Origin: Planctomycetota bacterium
GTDB lineage: Bacteria; Planctomycetota; B15-G4; SIAN01
Reading direction: 5' to 3'
Length of the DNA stretch: 64,000 nucleotides
Assembly: GCA_028289345.1 (NCBI GenBank)
Contig: JANQQL010000042.1
Location: 124,001 to 188,000, forward strand
Numbering within the stretch: the first letter of the stretch is position 1; each line of letters begins with the position of its first letter. Below, in pieces: positions 50,870-59,814 of this stretch. The position numbers and the translations under genes were made by a program. The notes under the pieces are model-generated. The model did not search any database. It was not told where the DNA came from and saw nothing but the letters and a program-made list of their open reading frames with translations.

Positions 50870-53797
50870 TCAAAACGAAGCATCGATGGTGATCTCTTGC
50901 ACGACCATGCGTGCTTGCAAGGACAACGGAAAGACGGGCGATCGCTCGAAGCGTATGCGGTAGCGAAGAAACTGATGTCCATCCAGGTTGCGGGGATTCG
51001 TGGTCCAAGCGGAGATCGTCGCGGGATCGACTTCTCGTGATCCGGTAGCGATCGCGTCGGCCCCTTGGAAGAACACTCGGATATCGGTGCCAGGGGCGAG
51101 AGCATGGGCGCGAGGTTCCAGGCCTGGTAGGAAATGTCCCCGCCGTCGCGGATCCGGCGAGCCCAGAACATCGCAGCGAATCCAAGCTCGAGCCTCCTCG
51201 AGCACGTTCCCGTCGGCGTTCGTGATCACCGCACCGGACGCGTCGGTCGCGGGAAAACGAAACTGTGGAGAGCGTCCAGGACTTTCGGCGATGGCACGAC
51301 CGAAGTCGTACCAGCGGGAAACCGCCGCGCTGATCGTTCCGAGTTCCGCGGGATTGCGTTCATTCTTGCCGTCTTCCCAAGCGCCAGGGGTGAGTTCGGC
51401 CGAGCTTGCCACGTCGGCGAGCCGGCCCGGAGGAAGTCGCAGATGAATGAGTCCGTTGCCGCCGGCACCTCCCGCCCCCGCGGTATTGTCATGCAGACTT
51501 CGGCAAGAGGTGAGCGCTCCTTTGAATCGATCGGCGCGGGCGCCACGACCCCCGGAGACATCGAGGACCGCGTGTCCGGCGATTCGGAGGGCATCCGCCG
51601 TTTCCAGGATGATGGCACCCCCAGAGCCTCCGCCACCTCCGCCTGCCCAATTGCTGCATCCGAGAGTTTCTCCGCCTCCACCTTCCCCGCCGTGAGCCAT
51701 CAGCTGAGCGGTGGATTCCACGAGGATGGGTCCCAAGCTCCGGATCCAAGCTCCTCCTCCGCCACCACCTCCCGCTCCGCCTCGCGAATCGCCCGTCGTG
51801 TCCGGAACGGACCCCGGGATTCCGAACTCTGCGACGCACAGCGAATCGTTGCTGCTCGAGTGGTCGTGATGACACCACGCGCCGTGGAAGTAACTGTCGA
51901 GTCCACTTCCGCCCGCCCCACCGCCTTGGCCAGCGAAGAGCTGGGAAAACTCTCCTCGAGGACCAAGGAAGTCATTGTCGTCTCGCCCATCGACAAACGG
52001 ACGATTTCCCGCCTCACCGGGCCGCAAGATGTCGAACCCCGATCCGTGTTTCGGTGTGCGAACGAGATAGCCGCCATGACCATCGGCGAGAACGTTGCCC
52101 CAGCCAGCTTTGCGCGGAGTCGCTCCCTGTTGATGAAATGATCCCCCGCCTCCGCCGGGGGGCTTGAACCCGTTGCTGTGTCGATCTGACGTTTCCGAAG
52201 GATCCGTTTCTGCGGTGGTGGCGTAGCGGTTCTGCCAATCCGGAAGGTCGAGCATGCCCGATTCGCCGCCTTGTCCCCCGATTCGCTGCTGATTGTGGGG
52301 CCCGAAACCGCTTCCTCCTCGCGGAGGAGACACAGGAGTCCCGGTCGCGGACAGGAGCGTGGGGTGACCCTCTCCACCTCGTCCGCCACCGGCTCCTCCG
52401 ATCCCTCCTGGCAAGGGAGTGATGGCCGAGTCGAACGCGGTTTCCGAGGTTCCTGAAGCTCCTCGTAAGTCCAAGCGACCCGCCCAGCGAACCGATCCAA
52501 GAGAAGTCAGGATCAGAGGTCGGGGGCCGACGACGCGGACCGTGACCCCGTCAGGAATGACGATTTCGTCGAACGCGAACGCCCCCCCCTCGACGATGGT
52601 GCCGGGAACCACGTCCGGCGTGGAACCGCCGGGGAGAGGGAACACCTGTCGTGACGTGTCGAGGGTCACTTCTTCGATCGACGGCGGGGGGTGGAAGAGG
52701 CCAAGGGTCTCGGTCAGAGGAGGCCCCAAGGACGCGGCCGCGAGGAGTTCGCGGCCCTCGGCATGCCATTGCGCGAGAGTTTCCCCTGGCTCTTGGTGTT
52801 GCCGGTTGTCCGGATGAGGCTGATCGAAGCTTTCGTGGATGCAGTCGTGGATTGGCTCCGATTCCCGGCGAGCCACCGTGACCGTCAGAAGGACTTCGTG
52901 GGGCGCGCTGTCGGAACGATCCGACAGGGAAGGAAGTTGCCGAGGTCCCTCCACTGCGAGGCAGTGTCCGAGGGGCAAGATTCCTGATGGGGAAAGCTCG
53001 ATCGTCGACCCGGCAAAACTGTTCTGAACCAGCCGAACCGCGATCCCGAGGGAGATTCCGTGGAGTTGCCTCGGAGTTTTGGTTTCCAGATCTCGCAGCA
53101 CGAAACGGGACAGGATGGAAGCCGGGTGAATCGGCCGGTCGTAGTTGAGCAGGATCGACTGGCGTGGCGGGAAGTCGTGATCATGGTCACAATGGAGTCC
53201 CGGGGAGAAATCTGTCGCGCCGTCGACCGGGTCGGTGTTTGCCAGGGTTGCGGGCAGAGAGCCGTACCCGTTCCACTGGTAGCGGGGGGCGTCGGTGACT
53301 CGAAACTCGATCCGGATTGACTCCGGATCGTCCGGGTGTGGAAAGGCATTCCGAAGCGCGGGCGCGATTCCCGAAAGGAATGAACGGCCATCGGTGGGGC
53401 CCAGATCGAGGACGTAACGGGCGTTCGCCTCGAAGGCGCCGCCATGACCGCTGGTCGGCAACTGCGGATAGAAAGTGGCGCGGTGGCCGTTGACGTGCCA
53501 GTTCCCAGGAACGACCAGGCCTTGGGCGTCCCGAATCGCGAAAGCCCCCGCACCGAGCGCCGCGGCCGGGGGAGGACCGTCGAAGATCAGACCAATGGGT
53601 TGCACCCGAGAGATCGAGATCCATTCAGGGGACTCTCGGGGCGGAGCCTCGGGAAGTTCCACTTGCAGCAACGCGGCGCGGCCAGGCCTGTGGGATCCGC
53701 CCGGTGTGCATTGCACGAAGAGGGGCGTGCCGAGACCCAGGATGAGCCAGCCGAGGCCCCGTGGGGTTGTCCAATTCCATGAGATCGAAGGAAGCAT
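50870..53797 (-). CDS. Glycine-rich surface protein with N-terminal signal
   Basis: 975 residues. The ATG at 53795-53797 is chosen as the first start that does not overlap the divergent regulator gene; it begins an N-terminal hydrophobic segment (GLGWLILGLGTPLFVQC) that may be a lipoprotein signal. Residues 30-340 contain Ig-like segments (YGSLPATLANTDPVDGATDF, ESIRIEFRVTDAP). A stretch near 430 (VPDGVTVRVVGPRPLILTSL) precedes a long region packed with Gly runs (GGIGGAGGGRGGEG, GGAGGGGGGG, GGEGGGG), like AgmC-type gliding or adhesion proteins. I infer a surface-exposed structural protein. It is divergent, 66 nt, from the membrane sigma-54 regulator and may be under its control. Confidence 0.68.
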   Translation of the reverse strand: MLPSISWNWTTPRGLGWLILGLGTPLFVQCTPGGSHRPGRAALLQVELPEAPPRESPEWISISRVQPIGLIFDGPPPAAALGAGAFAIRDAQGLVVPGNWHVNGHRATFYPQLPTSGHGGAFEANARYVLDLGPTDGRSFLSGIAPALRNAFPHPDDPESIRIEFRVTDAPRYQWNGYGSLPATLANTDPVDGATDFSPGLHCDHDHDFPPRQSILLNYDRPIHPASILSRFVLRDLETKTPRQLHGISLGIAVRLVQNSFAGSTIELSPSGILPLGHCLAVEGPRQLPSLSDRSDSAPHEVLLTVTVARRESEPIHDCIHESFDQPHPDNRQHQEPGETLAQWHAEGRELLAAASLGPPLTETLGLFHPPPSIEEVTLDTSRQVFPLPGGSTPDVVPGTIVEGGAFAFDEIVIPDGVTVRVVGPRPLILTSLGSVRWAGRLDLRGASGTSETAFDSAITPLPGGIGGAGGGRGGEGHPTLLSATGTPVSPPRGGSGFGPHNQQRIGGQGGESGMLDLPDWQNRYATTAETDPSETSDRHSNGFKPPGGGGGSFHQQGATPRKAGWGNVLADGHGGYLVRTPKHGSGFDILRPGEAGNRPFVDGRDDNDFLGPRGEFSQLFAGQGGGAGGSGLDSYFHGAWCHHDHSSSNDSLCVAEFGIPGSVPDTTGDSRGGAGGGGGGGAWIRSLGPILVESTAQLMAHGGEGGGGETLGCSNWAGGGGGGSGGAIILETADALRIAGHAVLDVSGGRGARADRFKGALTSCRSLHDNTAGAGGAGGNGLIHLRLPPGRLADVASSAELTPGAWEDGKNERNPAELGTISAAVSRWYDFGRAIAESPGRSPQFRFPATDASGAVITNADGNVLEEARAWIRCDVLGSPDPRRRGHFLPGLEPRAHALAPGTDIRVFFQGADAIATGSREVDPATISAWTTNPRNLDGHQFLRYRIRFERSPVFPLSLQARMVVQEITIDASF

Positions 53798-53844
53798 CGG
53801 GGCAGCGGACGCTCGCCAAGCAAGGGGGTTACAAAGCCGCGAGA

Positions 53845-53857
53845 CCACGTATCGTGG
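53845..53857. promoter_or_regulatory. CCACG-TAT-CGTGG palindrome before the regulator start
   Basis: A 13-bp perfect inverted repeat (5-bp arms, 3-bp centre) located 6 bases before the ATG of the regulator, in the 66-bp divergent gap, where no ribosome-binding site is visible. It could be an operator for either divergent gene or a hairpin that hides the start. Its shortness means that chance is a real possibility. Confidence 0.3.
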
Positions 53858-53863
53858 CAGTCG

Positions 53864-56800
53864 ATGATCCCCCTCCTTTTCGCCGCGCTCATTGTTCTGC
53901 AACCAACGGCCGGGCAGCTCTCGACGCCGAATGCCCGCGACCTCGAGATTCGCTGTGAGCCGGCGCCGCGACCCATCGTCGTCGACGGGCGCCTCGGGGA
54001 ATGGGAAGGACTGACGCGCTACCCGGTGTTCAGCAGTGCGAACCGTCCGCCGGAGGACATCAGCGGTGACTTCTCGTTTTGCTACAGCGCCGACTCCCTG
54101 TACATGGCCGGGCGCGTCACCGACGACGATTTCGTGCGGGACGGCGCGGTTCCCTGGGAGCCCTTCGCATCGCTGATCTCGGATGCGGTCGAAGTCTTCG
54201 TCGACCTCGATCTGGGGGATTCCGAGGTTGGCGTGTTCGATGAGGACGACGTCCAGCTCTTCCTCATGCCCCTCAATCGCGGGCGGCGCTGGGAGCCCTT
54301 CCAGTGGTTGGGACAGCGAGGTCCGCGGCACCAGTCGTTGACAGGCTTGGATCTCGCGACACGCGAGCACGAAGACGGACGCGCCTATGACTTTGAAGTT
54401 CGGATGCCTCTGGCTCCGTTCGGACTTTATCCCCGCAAGACTCGGGTCATCGGCTTCAACATCGCGATCAATGATCAAGACAGCGAGGATGTGCGAACAC
54501 CGCGACCGGCCCAAGAGTACTACCTGACCCTCAACGGAGAGCAGAACCTGTACCGCGACGTCCGACGGCTTTGTCGATTGCGTTTCGTCGGCAACGTGGG
54601 TGCAGGGCGGTCGCGGGTTCTGGCGTCGGAAGGCCTTTCGGTGGTGATGGTGGCGGGCTTGTTGGTGCTCCTCGCGGCGGTCGCTGTCTGGACTCTGCGA
54701 CGCAAGCAGGACGCGCTGCCCCATTGGGGCCGGTGGAAAATCTGGGCGGCGGCAGCCTCGGCCGTGATCGGAGTTCTTTGGCTGCTTCCCGAGACGGTGA
54801 TTTTCTTTCGCGATCGGGGGTTGGCTCGAGACCTGGAGGCCGACACTCAGCAGGTGCGTGATGTCTTGGGGCAACTGGTCCAAGACCACCAGCTTCGCGA
54901 GCGTCTGCGTGGTGCCAATCTGGAAGACCTTGGGAATTGGTTGCAGGGAGGACTGTATCGGTCTCCCGGGACTTACTCCTATCGAATGATCGACGTCCTG
55001 GGCGAAGGGCGCGGTCCGGGGGAGTACGTTTCCAGCGTTCCCATTCCCAACGTGCCGTTCCTGGAGTACGGCATCGTGCTTGGCGAAGGAGAAGATCAAG
55101 AGGACGGTCGACTTCGTCTGAAGCTCCCAAAGTCAGAGCCCGCCAGCCGTGTTCACTTCGCGGTCGCCGCGTTCCTGGACGATGCGCCTCAGATCCAAGA
55201 CTTGCTGGAAGTGCGATTGCTGTTCGACAATGGGGCCGCGGCGGCTCATGCATTCACTCTGGACGATGCGGCGGACATTCCTCTCGGTCATCATGGCGAT
55301 CAATGGGGAATCGCGGACGAGCGCGGAGGTCTGGATCGTTCCCAAACGTTTCTTGCCACGGAGGTCAATGGGCGCAAGCTCCGTCACATTGACCATCGAG
55401 TCTTCGAGGTCCCGGCGCACTTTCACGAAGGGAGCCAAGAAGCGGCACTCAACGAGATCGTCTTGCAGCGCGCGAGCGGTGCCGAGGACGTTCCGGTTTG
55501 GCTTTCGGGCATCACCGTGGAACGGGGGCTGTCGCGCCGTCAGTTCGAGCCCCTGCGACTGGGGAGCGTGGATCCGGGCGGGTTCCCGTTCGCGATTCGG
55601 CGCGGTCGGCCGGCGTTGCGTGAACTAGCGATTCGACCGGGGCAGCAGCGGGCCATCGACCTGCGACCCGGCGGAGGGTCGCGACGCGTCGATCGGTTGC
55701 GCATTTACTTTCGAGCCGAGGGTCAGACCCAAGGCAACGAAACGGGAGCCCTGTCCGAAGGGGCCAGTCGCGCGCGAATCCTGGTGACCGTGCAAGGGCG
55801 TCCCGAGCCGTTGGTGTTTCCCTTGCGGATGGGAATCGAGGTCGCCCCGGAGTTTCATTCCTTCGAAGACCTTCCCGCGTCCATGACCAGTTTTCTCGCT
55901 TCGACCACGGAAGGAGGGAGTGGCCCGTGGCGCTACGTGGGGTACGAGCTTCCCTTCGACGAGCACGAGGTCTCCCTCCCCCTCTCGATCGACCGGTTCG
56001 AAGTTGAGGTTCCCGAAGCGAGTGCCGGCAAGTTCTTTCTGGGAGCGCTGACGACCGCGACCGCGGTGGAGCCACCACCTCTCGAAGAAGGCTCGTTCCT
56101 ATCACTCGACACTCGTGGCCGGCTGCGCTTGGACTCGGAGGTGACCCAACGCATTCGCAGCCCGCTCGACCGGCGCAGCTTTGCCTTGATCGAAGGAGGA
56201 GTGGCGCAGTTCGTCGGCAGTGGTTTGGGGAGGGACACTGCGGATCGCATTCGTGGTTCCCGGGTTTCTTTTGAGTCGTCCTCCGACGAGCTGCCGGTCC
56301 TGCAGGAAGCATGGGCGGGAAAGAAATTTCTGTCCGCCACGTTCGAACTTCCCCTCGGAGATCGATCGCTCGGCTTGACTCTGTTGCAGGAACTCCCTTC
56401 CTCGCAGCCCATCATCGCAATTCGCCGCGGCCTGTTCCTGCTGCTCGGAATTCTGGGGTTGCCCCTCGGGATTCTGGCTTTGGTGCGGCGCTTGACGGAT
56501 GTGACCCGGATCAAGAGTCGGTTGTCGTTCCTGTTCTTGCTGACGTCAGTGGTTCCGTTGACGCTGGTGTTCTTGTTGTTGGTGAACCTGGTGCTTTCCC
56601 AGCGAGGCCGAGACGACGTGCGGCGCGCCGAGGAACGACTGGAGGCGACGCGTCGGTGTTTGACGGACCTGGCCCGTGAGTCGTCGGTGCTGGCGAGGCG
56701 ACTGGTCGCCGAACTCGCTGATCAGCCGGAACTCTTAGGCGTCGAGGCCATGGAAGGGTTCCTCGCGGATGAGGCCCGGTCGGCTCCCCCTGGAATGAAG

Positions 56801-59542
56801 ATTCGCGTCACGCTGCCCCCCTCGGAAGATGGGGAGGAGCCAAGCATTCACTACAGCGACTCGTTGGGATCCCGCGATCGACGCTGGGAAGCGCCGAACA
56901 CCGGTCTTTCTCTCTGTTGGGGAGCGGTGGTGTTCTCTGCGGTAGAGGAACGCCAAGGGATCCAGGTTCAGGTTGCCGGACAGGTGGTGCCCGAAACCCT
57001 GCGCCAGTCGCCGGCGGGGGACGACCAGTTCGTCGCATTGCTGGCGCCGTTCCTCGAATACGGCGACTCCCAGATCGAGGGAGGCGCGGTCATGGTCGGG
57101 GACGAGGATCCGCGACTGGCGTCCCGGGAGGAACGCGAGGAGGTCGCGCGTTCCCTGGCAGATGGTGACACTGCGGTCACCTTGAACCCGAAGGGACGCG
57201 GCGCTCGGGCCTACGACCTCATCCGCGGATCCGAGGGCAACCCGGTGGCGATCGCCGCGGTGACGATTCCCGACCGCCCGCTCACCATCGATCTCGGCTT
57301 CATCCACCTGGACCTGCTCGGCTTCGTGTTGTTGATCGGGGCGGTGGCAATGGTTTGTGCGGTGGTCCTGGGGGCTCTGGTGACCGAGGGGATCACATCT
57401 CCCCTGGGACGATTGCAGCGCGGCGCGCGGGCATTGGCAGCCGGCAACGAGGCAAGCGTGGAGATTCGAGGCGACGACGAAGTCAGCGACCTTGCACGCT
57501 CCTTCAACGCCATGTCGGAAGAGTTGCAGCGAAGAATTCGCGACCAGGAGTTCCTGTCTTCGTCGTCGAGTTCCTTGACCCAGTCGCTGGAATTGGAAGA
57601 GCGAGTCCGAGTCGCTCTGCAGACCTGTCGAGAGACCTTCGGATCCGGAGTGATGGCCTGCTACCTCTACGACTTGAGCCGGGATCAGCTAGTCCTTCAA
57701 GGCCAGGATACGGGCTCCCAGCCGGATGTTCCCGCGTTTCCGGAAGTGGTTCCGGCACCGACGGGACGCCTGCGCGAAGTGCTCCGTGAGTCCGGGGTTC
57801 ACTGGGCTTCCCCTGCCGAACTGGAACCGTTTGGCGCACGTTCCCCCGCTTCGGGTCTGCTGTTGTCCCTGGGAAGAGCGGGTCGCCCCACAGGTCTCTT
57901 GGTGTTCCTTCCGAGCAGTGGGGAGGACCCGATGCAGGGCCTGGATGCAACCTTCGTCCGAAACCTGCTCACTCAAGTTGCGGTGGCGCTCGATAACGCT
58001 CGGCTGTTCCGCGCCGCGGTCGAGGATCCGGTGACGGGACTCCCGGTGGCCAGTCACTTCATGACCCGTTGGCGCGAAGAGATCGATCGGGTGTCGGTGG
58101 ATGGGGGACAGGTGGCGGTCGCCGCGTTTGGATTGCGTGTTCCGAAGGACCGGAACCCTTCTCGTTTTCACGAGTTGGCTTCGGAAGTGGCCGCTTTGAT
58201 TCGCCGGCATTGCCACCCGCGTGAGGTGGTTGGACATGTCGACGCGTCCACCTTTGCCGCTCTCGTGCCGAGCGGCGGGGGAGACCGCGCTCGAGAAATC
58301 GCCGAAGACGTGCTGCGATTGTCTCGGGAAACCGCCAGTGTGTCCGCTCGTTTGCAACAGCTCTCGGCCCAGATCACTCACGCGGCGGTGCTCTTTCCCG
58401 AGGAAGGCAAGAGTCAGGAATTCCTGTGGCGCCTCCTGCAACAGCGCTTGTCCGGAAGCAAGCCCATGTCGGGGGGAGATGAACGAGTCGTCTTGCGAAG
58501 TCTGTCTCAGCAGTTCCCGCAATGGTCGTTCGACTCGCCGCGCATGGCACCCGTGGTCCGTCAAATCGCCAAGGTCGCAGAGAGTGAGGCGACGGTCTTG
58601 ATCCTGGGGGAAACCGGAACCGGCAAGGAGATCGCGGCTCAGCTCATTCACCAACGCAGTTCGCGGAGTGCCGGCCCCTTCGTTCCGGTGCACTGCGCTG
58701 CCTTGCCCGAAAAGCTGCTCGAATCAGAGCTGTTCGGCCACGAGAAAGGTGCCTTCACCGGTGCGGATCAACGTCGTCTGGGACGTTTCGAGCAGGCCGA
58801 TCGCGGCACGTTGTTCCTGGACGAGATCGCCGAAATCCCGCTCGAGGTTCAGGTCAAGCTATTGCGAGTGCTGCAGGAACACCGGCTGCAGCGGTTGGGT
58901 GGCAGCGAAGAGATCGCGGTGAACGTGCGCATCGTGGCCGCCACCCATCGGAATCTGCAGGAGATGGTGGAGCAGGGGGCCTTCCGAGAGGACTTGTTCT
59001 ACCGCCTGAAGGTGGTGGAAGTGGTGGTGCCGCCGTTGCGAGAACGATTGGAAGAGATTCCCGGACTGGTCGACCGCTTCCTGGCGGAGATCGCCGCGGA
59101 TCTTCCAGACGACGAAGTGGGGCCCAGGATGGTCGAGCCTGCGGTGCTCGATCTCCTGGCCTGCCACGACTGGCCCGGCAACATCCGCGAGTTGCGCAAT
59201 GTGATTCAGAGGGCCGTGGTCTTGGGGCGAGGCGAGCGCGTTTCCCGCGAGGACATCGATCTCGGGAGCATCGCGGCTTCCGGAGCGGCTGGTGTGGTTG
59301 CGCCGCCCACCGTGGTTGCCATGGACGGGCTGAATCCACGCCAACGAGACTTGGTGACCCTGTTGGTCAGGCAGGGGCGGGTCACCGCCCGCGAGCTGGT
59401 CGAGGCCCTGGGGGTTTCTCGCCGGACCGTCCTTCGCGACCTGACCGAGCTGATCGAGCGGGGGGTCATCGTTCGCGACGGAACCCGTAAGGCAGCGATC
59501 TATCGAATTCCCGAAGGCGATACCTTGTCGGAGATCGGTTGA
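53864..59542 (+). CDS. Membrane-embedded sigma-54 enhancer-binding regulator with periplasmic CBM9-like domain, HAMP, GAF, degenerate GGDEF and DeoR-like winged helix
   Basis: 1892 residues. A signal-type N terminus precedes a CBM9-like domain (about 37-215; VDGRLGEWEGLTRYPVFSSA). Two helices (about 258-282, 296-318), a periplasmic region of about 530 residues, two more helices (850-873, 886-910), a periplasmic region to about 1150 and a fifth helix (1150-1172) lead into HAMP (to about 1225), GAF (1240-1380) and a GGDEF-like domain (1386-1520) that keeps DPVTGLPVASHF but has VDASTF in place of GGDEF. The AAA+ sigma-54 domain has Walker A GETGTGKE (1582-1589), GAFTGA (1629-1634), LFLDEIAEIP and the RVLQEHRLQRLGG segment. 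The C-terminal HTH is not Fis-like but DeoR-like (VTARELVEALGVSRRTVLRD, about 1842). It should bind DNA while membrane-tethered and activate sigma-54 promoters. Confidence 0.9.
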   Translation: MIPLLFAALIVLQPTAGQLSTPNARDLEIRCEPAPRPIVVDGRLGEWEGLTRYPVFSSANRPPEDISGDFSFCYSADSLYMAGRVTDDDFVRDGAVPWEPFASLISDAVEVFVDLDLGDSEVGVFDEDDVQLFLMPLNRGRRWEPFQWLGQRGPRHQSLTGLDLATREHEDGRAYDFEVRMPLAPFGLYPRKTRVIGFNIAINDQDSEDVRTPRPAQEYYLTLNGEQNLYRDVRRLCRLRFVGNVGAGRSRVLASEGLSVVMVAGLLVLLAAVAVWTLRRKQDALPHWGRWKIWAAAASAVIGVLWLLPETVIFFRDRGLARDLEADTQQVRDVLGQLVQDHQLRERLRGANLEDLGNWLQGGLYRSPGTYSYRMIDVLGEGRGPGEYVSSVPIPNVPFLEYGIVLGEGEDQEDGRLRLKLPKSEPASRVHFAVAAFLDDAPQIQDLLEVRLLFDNGAAAAHAFTLDDAADIPLGHHGDQWGIADERGGLDRSQTFLATEVNGRKLRHIDHRVFEVPAHFHEGSQEAALNEIVLQRASGAEDVPVWLSGITVERGLSRRQFEPLRLGSVDPGGFPFAIRRGRPALRELAIRPGQQRAIDLRPGGGSRRVDRLRIYFRAEGQTQGNETGALSEGASRARILVTVQGRPEPLVFPLRMGIEVAPEFHSFEDLPASMTSFLASTTEGGSGPWRYVGYELPFDEHEVSLPLSIDRFEVEVPEASAGKFFLGALTTATAVEPPPLEEGSFLSLDTRGRLRLDSEVTQRIRSPLDRRSFALIEGGVAQFVGSGLGRDTADRIRGSRVSFESSSDELPVLQEAWAGKKFLSATFELPLGDRSLGLTLLQELPSSQPIIAIRRGLFLLLGILGLPLGILALVRRLTDVTRIKSRLSFLFLLTSVVPLTLVFLLLVNLVLSQRGRDDVRRAEERLEATRRCLTDLARESSVLARRLVAELADQPELLGVEAMEGFLADEARSAPPGMKIRVTLPPSEDGEEPSIHYSDSLGSRDRRWEAPNTGLSLCWGAVVFSAVEERQGIQVQVAGQVVPETLRQSPAGDDQFVALLAPFLEYGDSQIEGGAVMVGDEDPRLASREEREEVARSLADGDTAVTLNPKGRGARAYDLIRGSEGNPVAIAAVTIPDRPLTIDLGFIHLDLLGFVLLIGAVAMVCAVVLGALVTEGITSPLGRLQRGARALAAGNEASVEIRGDDEVSDLARSFNAMSEELQRRIRDQEFLSSSSSSLTQSLELEERVRVALQTCRETFGSGVMACYLYDLSRDQLVLQGQDTGSQPDVPAFPEVVPAPTGRLREVLRESGVHWASPAELEPFGARSPASGLLLSLGRAGRPTGLLVFLPSSGEDPMQGLDATFVRNLLTQVAVALDNARLFRAAVEDPVTGLPVASHFMTRWREEIDRVSVDGGQVAVAAFGLRVPKDRNPSRFHELASEVAALIRRHCHPREVVGHVDASTFAALVPSGGGDRAREIAEDVLRLSRETASVSARLQQLSAQITHAAVLFPEEGKSQEFLWRLLQQRLSGSKPMSGGDERVVLRSLSQQFPQWSFDSPRMAPVVRQIAKVAESEATVLILGETGTGKEIAAQLIHQRSSRSAGPFVPVHCAALPEKLLESELFGHEKGAFTGADQRRLGRFEQADRGTLFLDEIAEIPLEVQVKLLRVLQEHRLQRLGGSEEIAVNVRIVAATHRNLQEMVEQGAFREDLFYRLKVVEVVVPPLRERLEEIPGLVDRFLAEIAADLPDDEVGPRMVEPAVLDLLACHDWPGNIRELRNVIQRAVVLGRGERVSREDIDLGSIAASGAAGVVAPPTVVAMDGLNPRQRDLVTLLVRQGRVTARELVEALGVSRRTVLRDLTELIERGVIVRDGTRKAAIYRIPEGDTLSEIG

Positions 59543-59571
59543 ACCCAAACAAAGACCTAATGATTTGGACT

Positions 59572-59613
59572 CAATTTGGCCAATCTGCTTCATGGCCAGC
59601 AATGGCCAAATTG
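59572..59613. promoter_or_regulatory. Inverted repeat CAATTTGGCCA-N20-TGGCCAAATTG (candidate enhancer/operator)
   Basis: Arms at 59572-59582 and 59603-59613 are perfect 11-bp inverted copies with a 20-bp spacer. Inside the spacer TGCT (59586-59589) and AGCA (59598-59601) also pair, so the DNA could alternatively form a hairpin transcript; no T-tract follows, which speaks against a terminator. It lies 138-179 bases upstream of the predicted start of transcription of the next genes, the normal distance for enhancer-binding proteins. Confidence 0.5.
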
Positions 59614-59724
59614 TTCGAGGCCAGCCAGAGGATTTCGCCAACCCCGTCGCAACAATCGCAAAATCTTTTCTGACAGAGATTTGTGTACTGAATCAGAGCC
59701 TGCGGGATCCCGATGGAGGGGGCT

Positions 59725-59740
59725 TGGTACGGAAGTTGTC
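59725..59740 (+). promoter_or_regulatory. Candidate sigma-54 (-24/-12) promoter
   Basis: TGGTACGGAAGTTGTC compared with TGGCACG-N4-TTGCW: 9 of 12 specified bases match, including TGG at -26 to -24 and TTG at -15 to -13 with the GG-N10-G spacing. The C at -12 is T here, which weakens the call. The expected start near 59751 leaves a 64-base leader before the ATG at 59815. Confidence 0.4.
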
Positions 59741-59814
59741 AACACTCCAGGTGCCAGGTCAGGGACCTTCGGTTCCGTCCGTCCGCCGTGCTCAGCTCAG
59801 AGGTTTTGCTCACC

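Larger units (their letters stand above)
59543..59814. other. Regulatory intergenic region between regulator and small exported protein
   Basis: 272 bases, AT-richer than the flanking genes. It contains an 11-bp inverted repeat (59572-59613), further GGCCA copies (59594-59598, 59619-59623), and a -24/-12-like element (59725-59740). Arranged in this order they look like activator sites upstream of a sigma-54 promoter. Entries for the individual sites follow. Confidence 0.5.

Noticed and set aside
53798..55099. N-terminal extension of the glycine-rich gene
   Set aside because: It runs opposite the N-terminal part of the regulator and shows shadow composition; a start with a hydrophobic leader exists at 53797.
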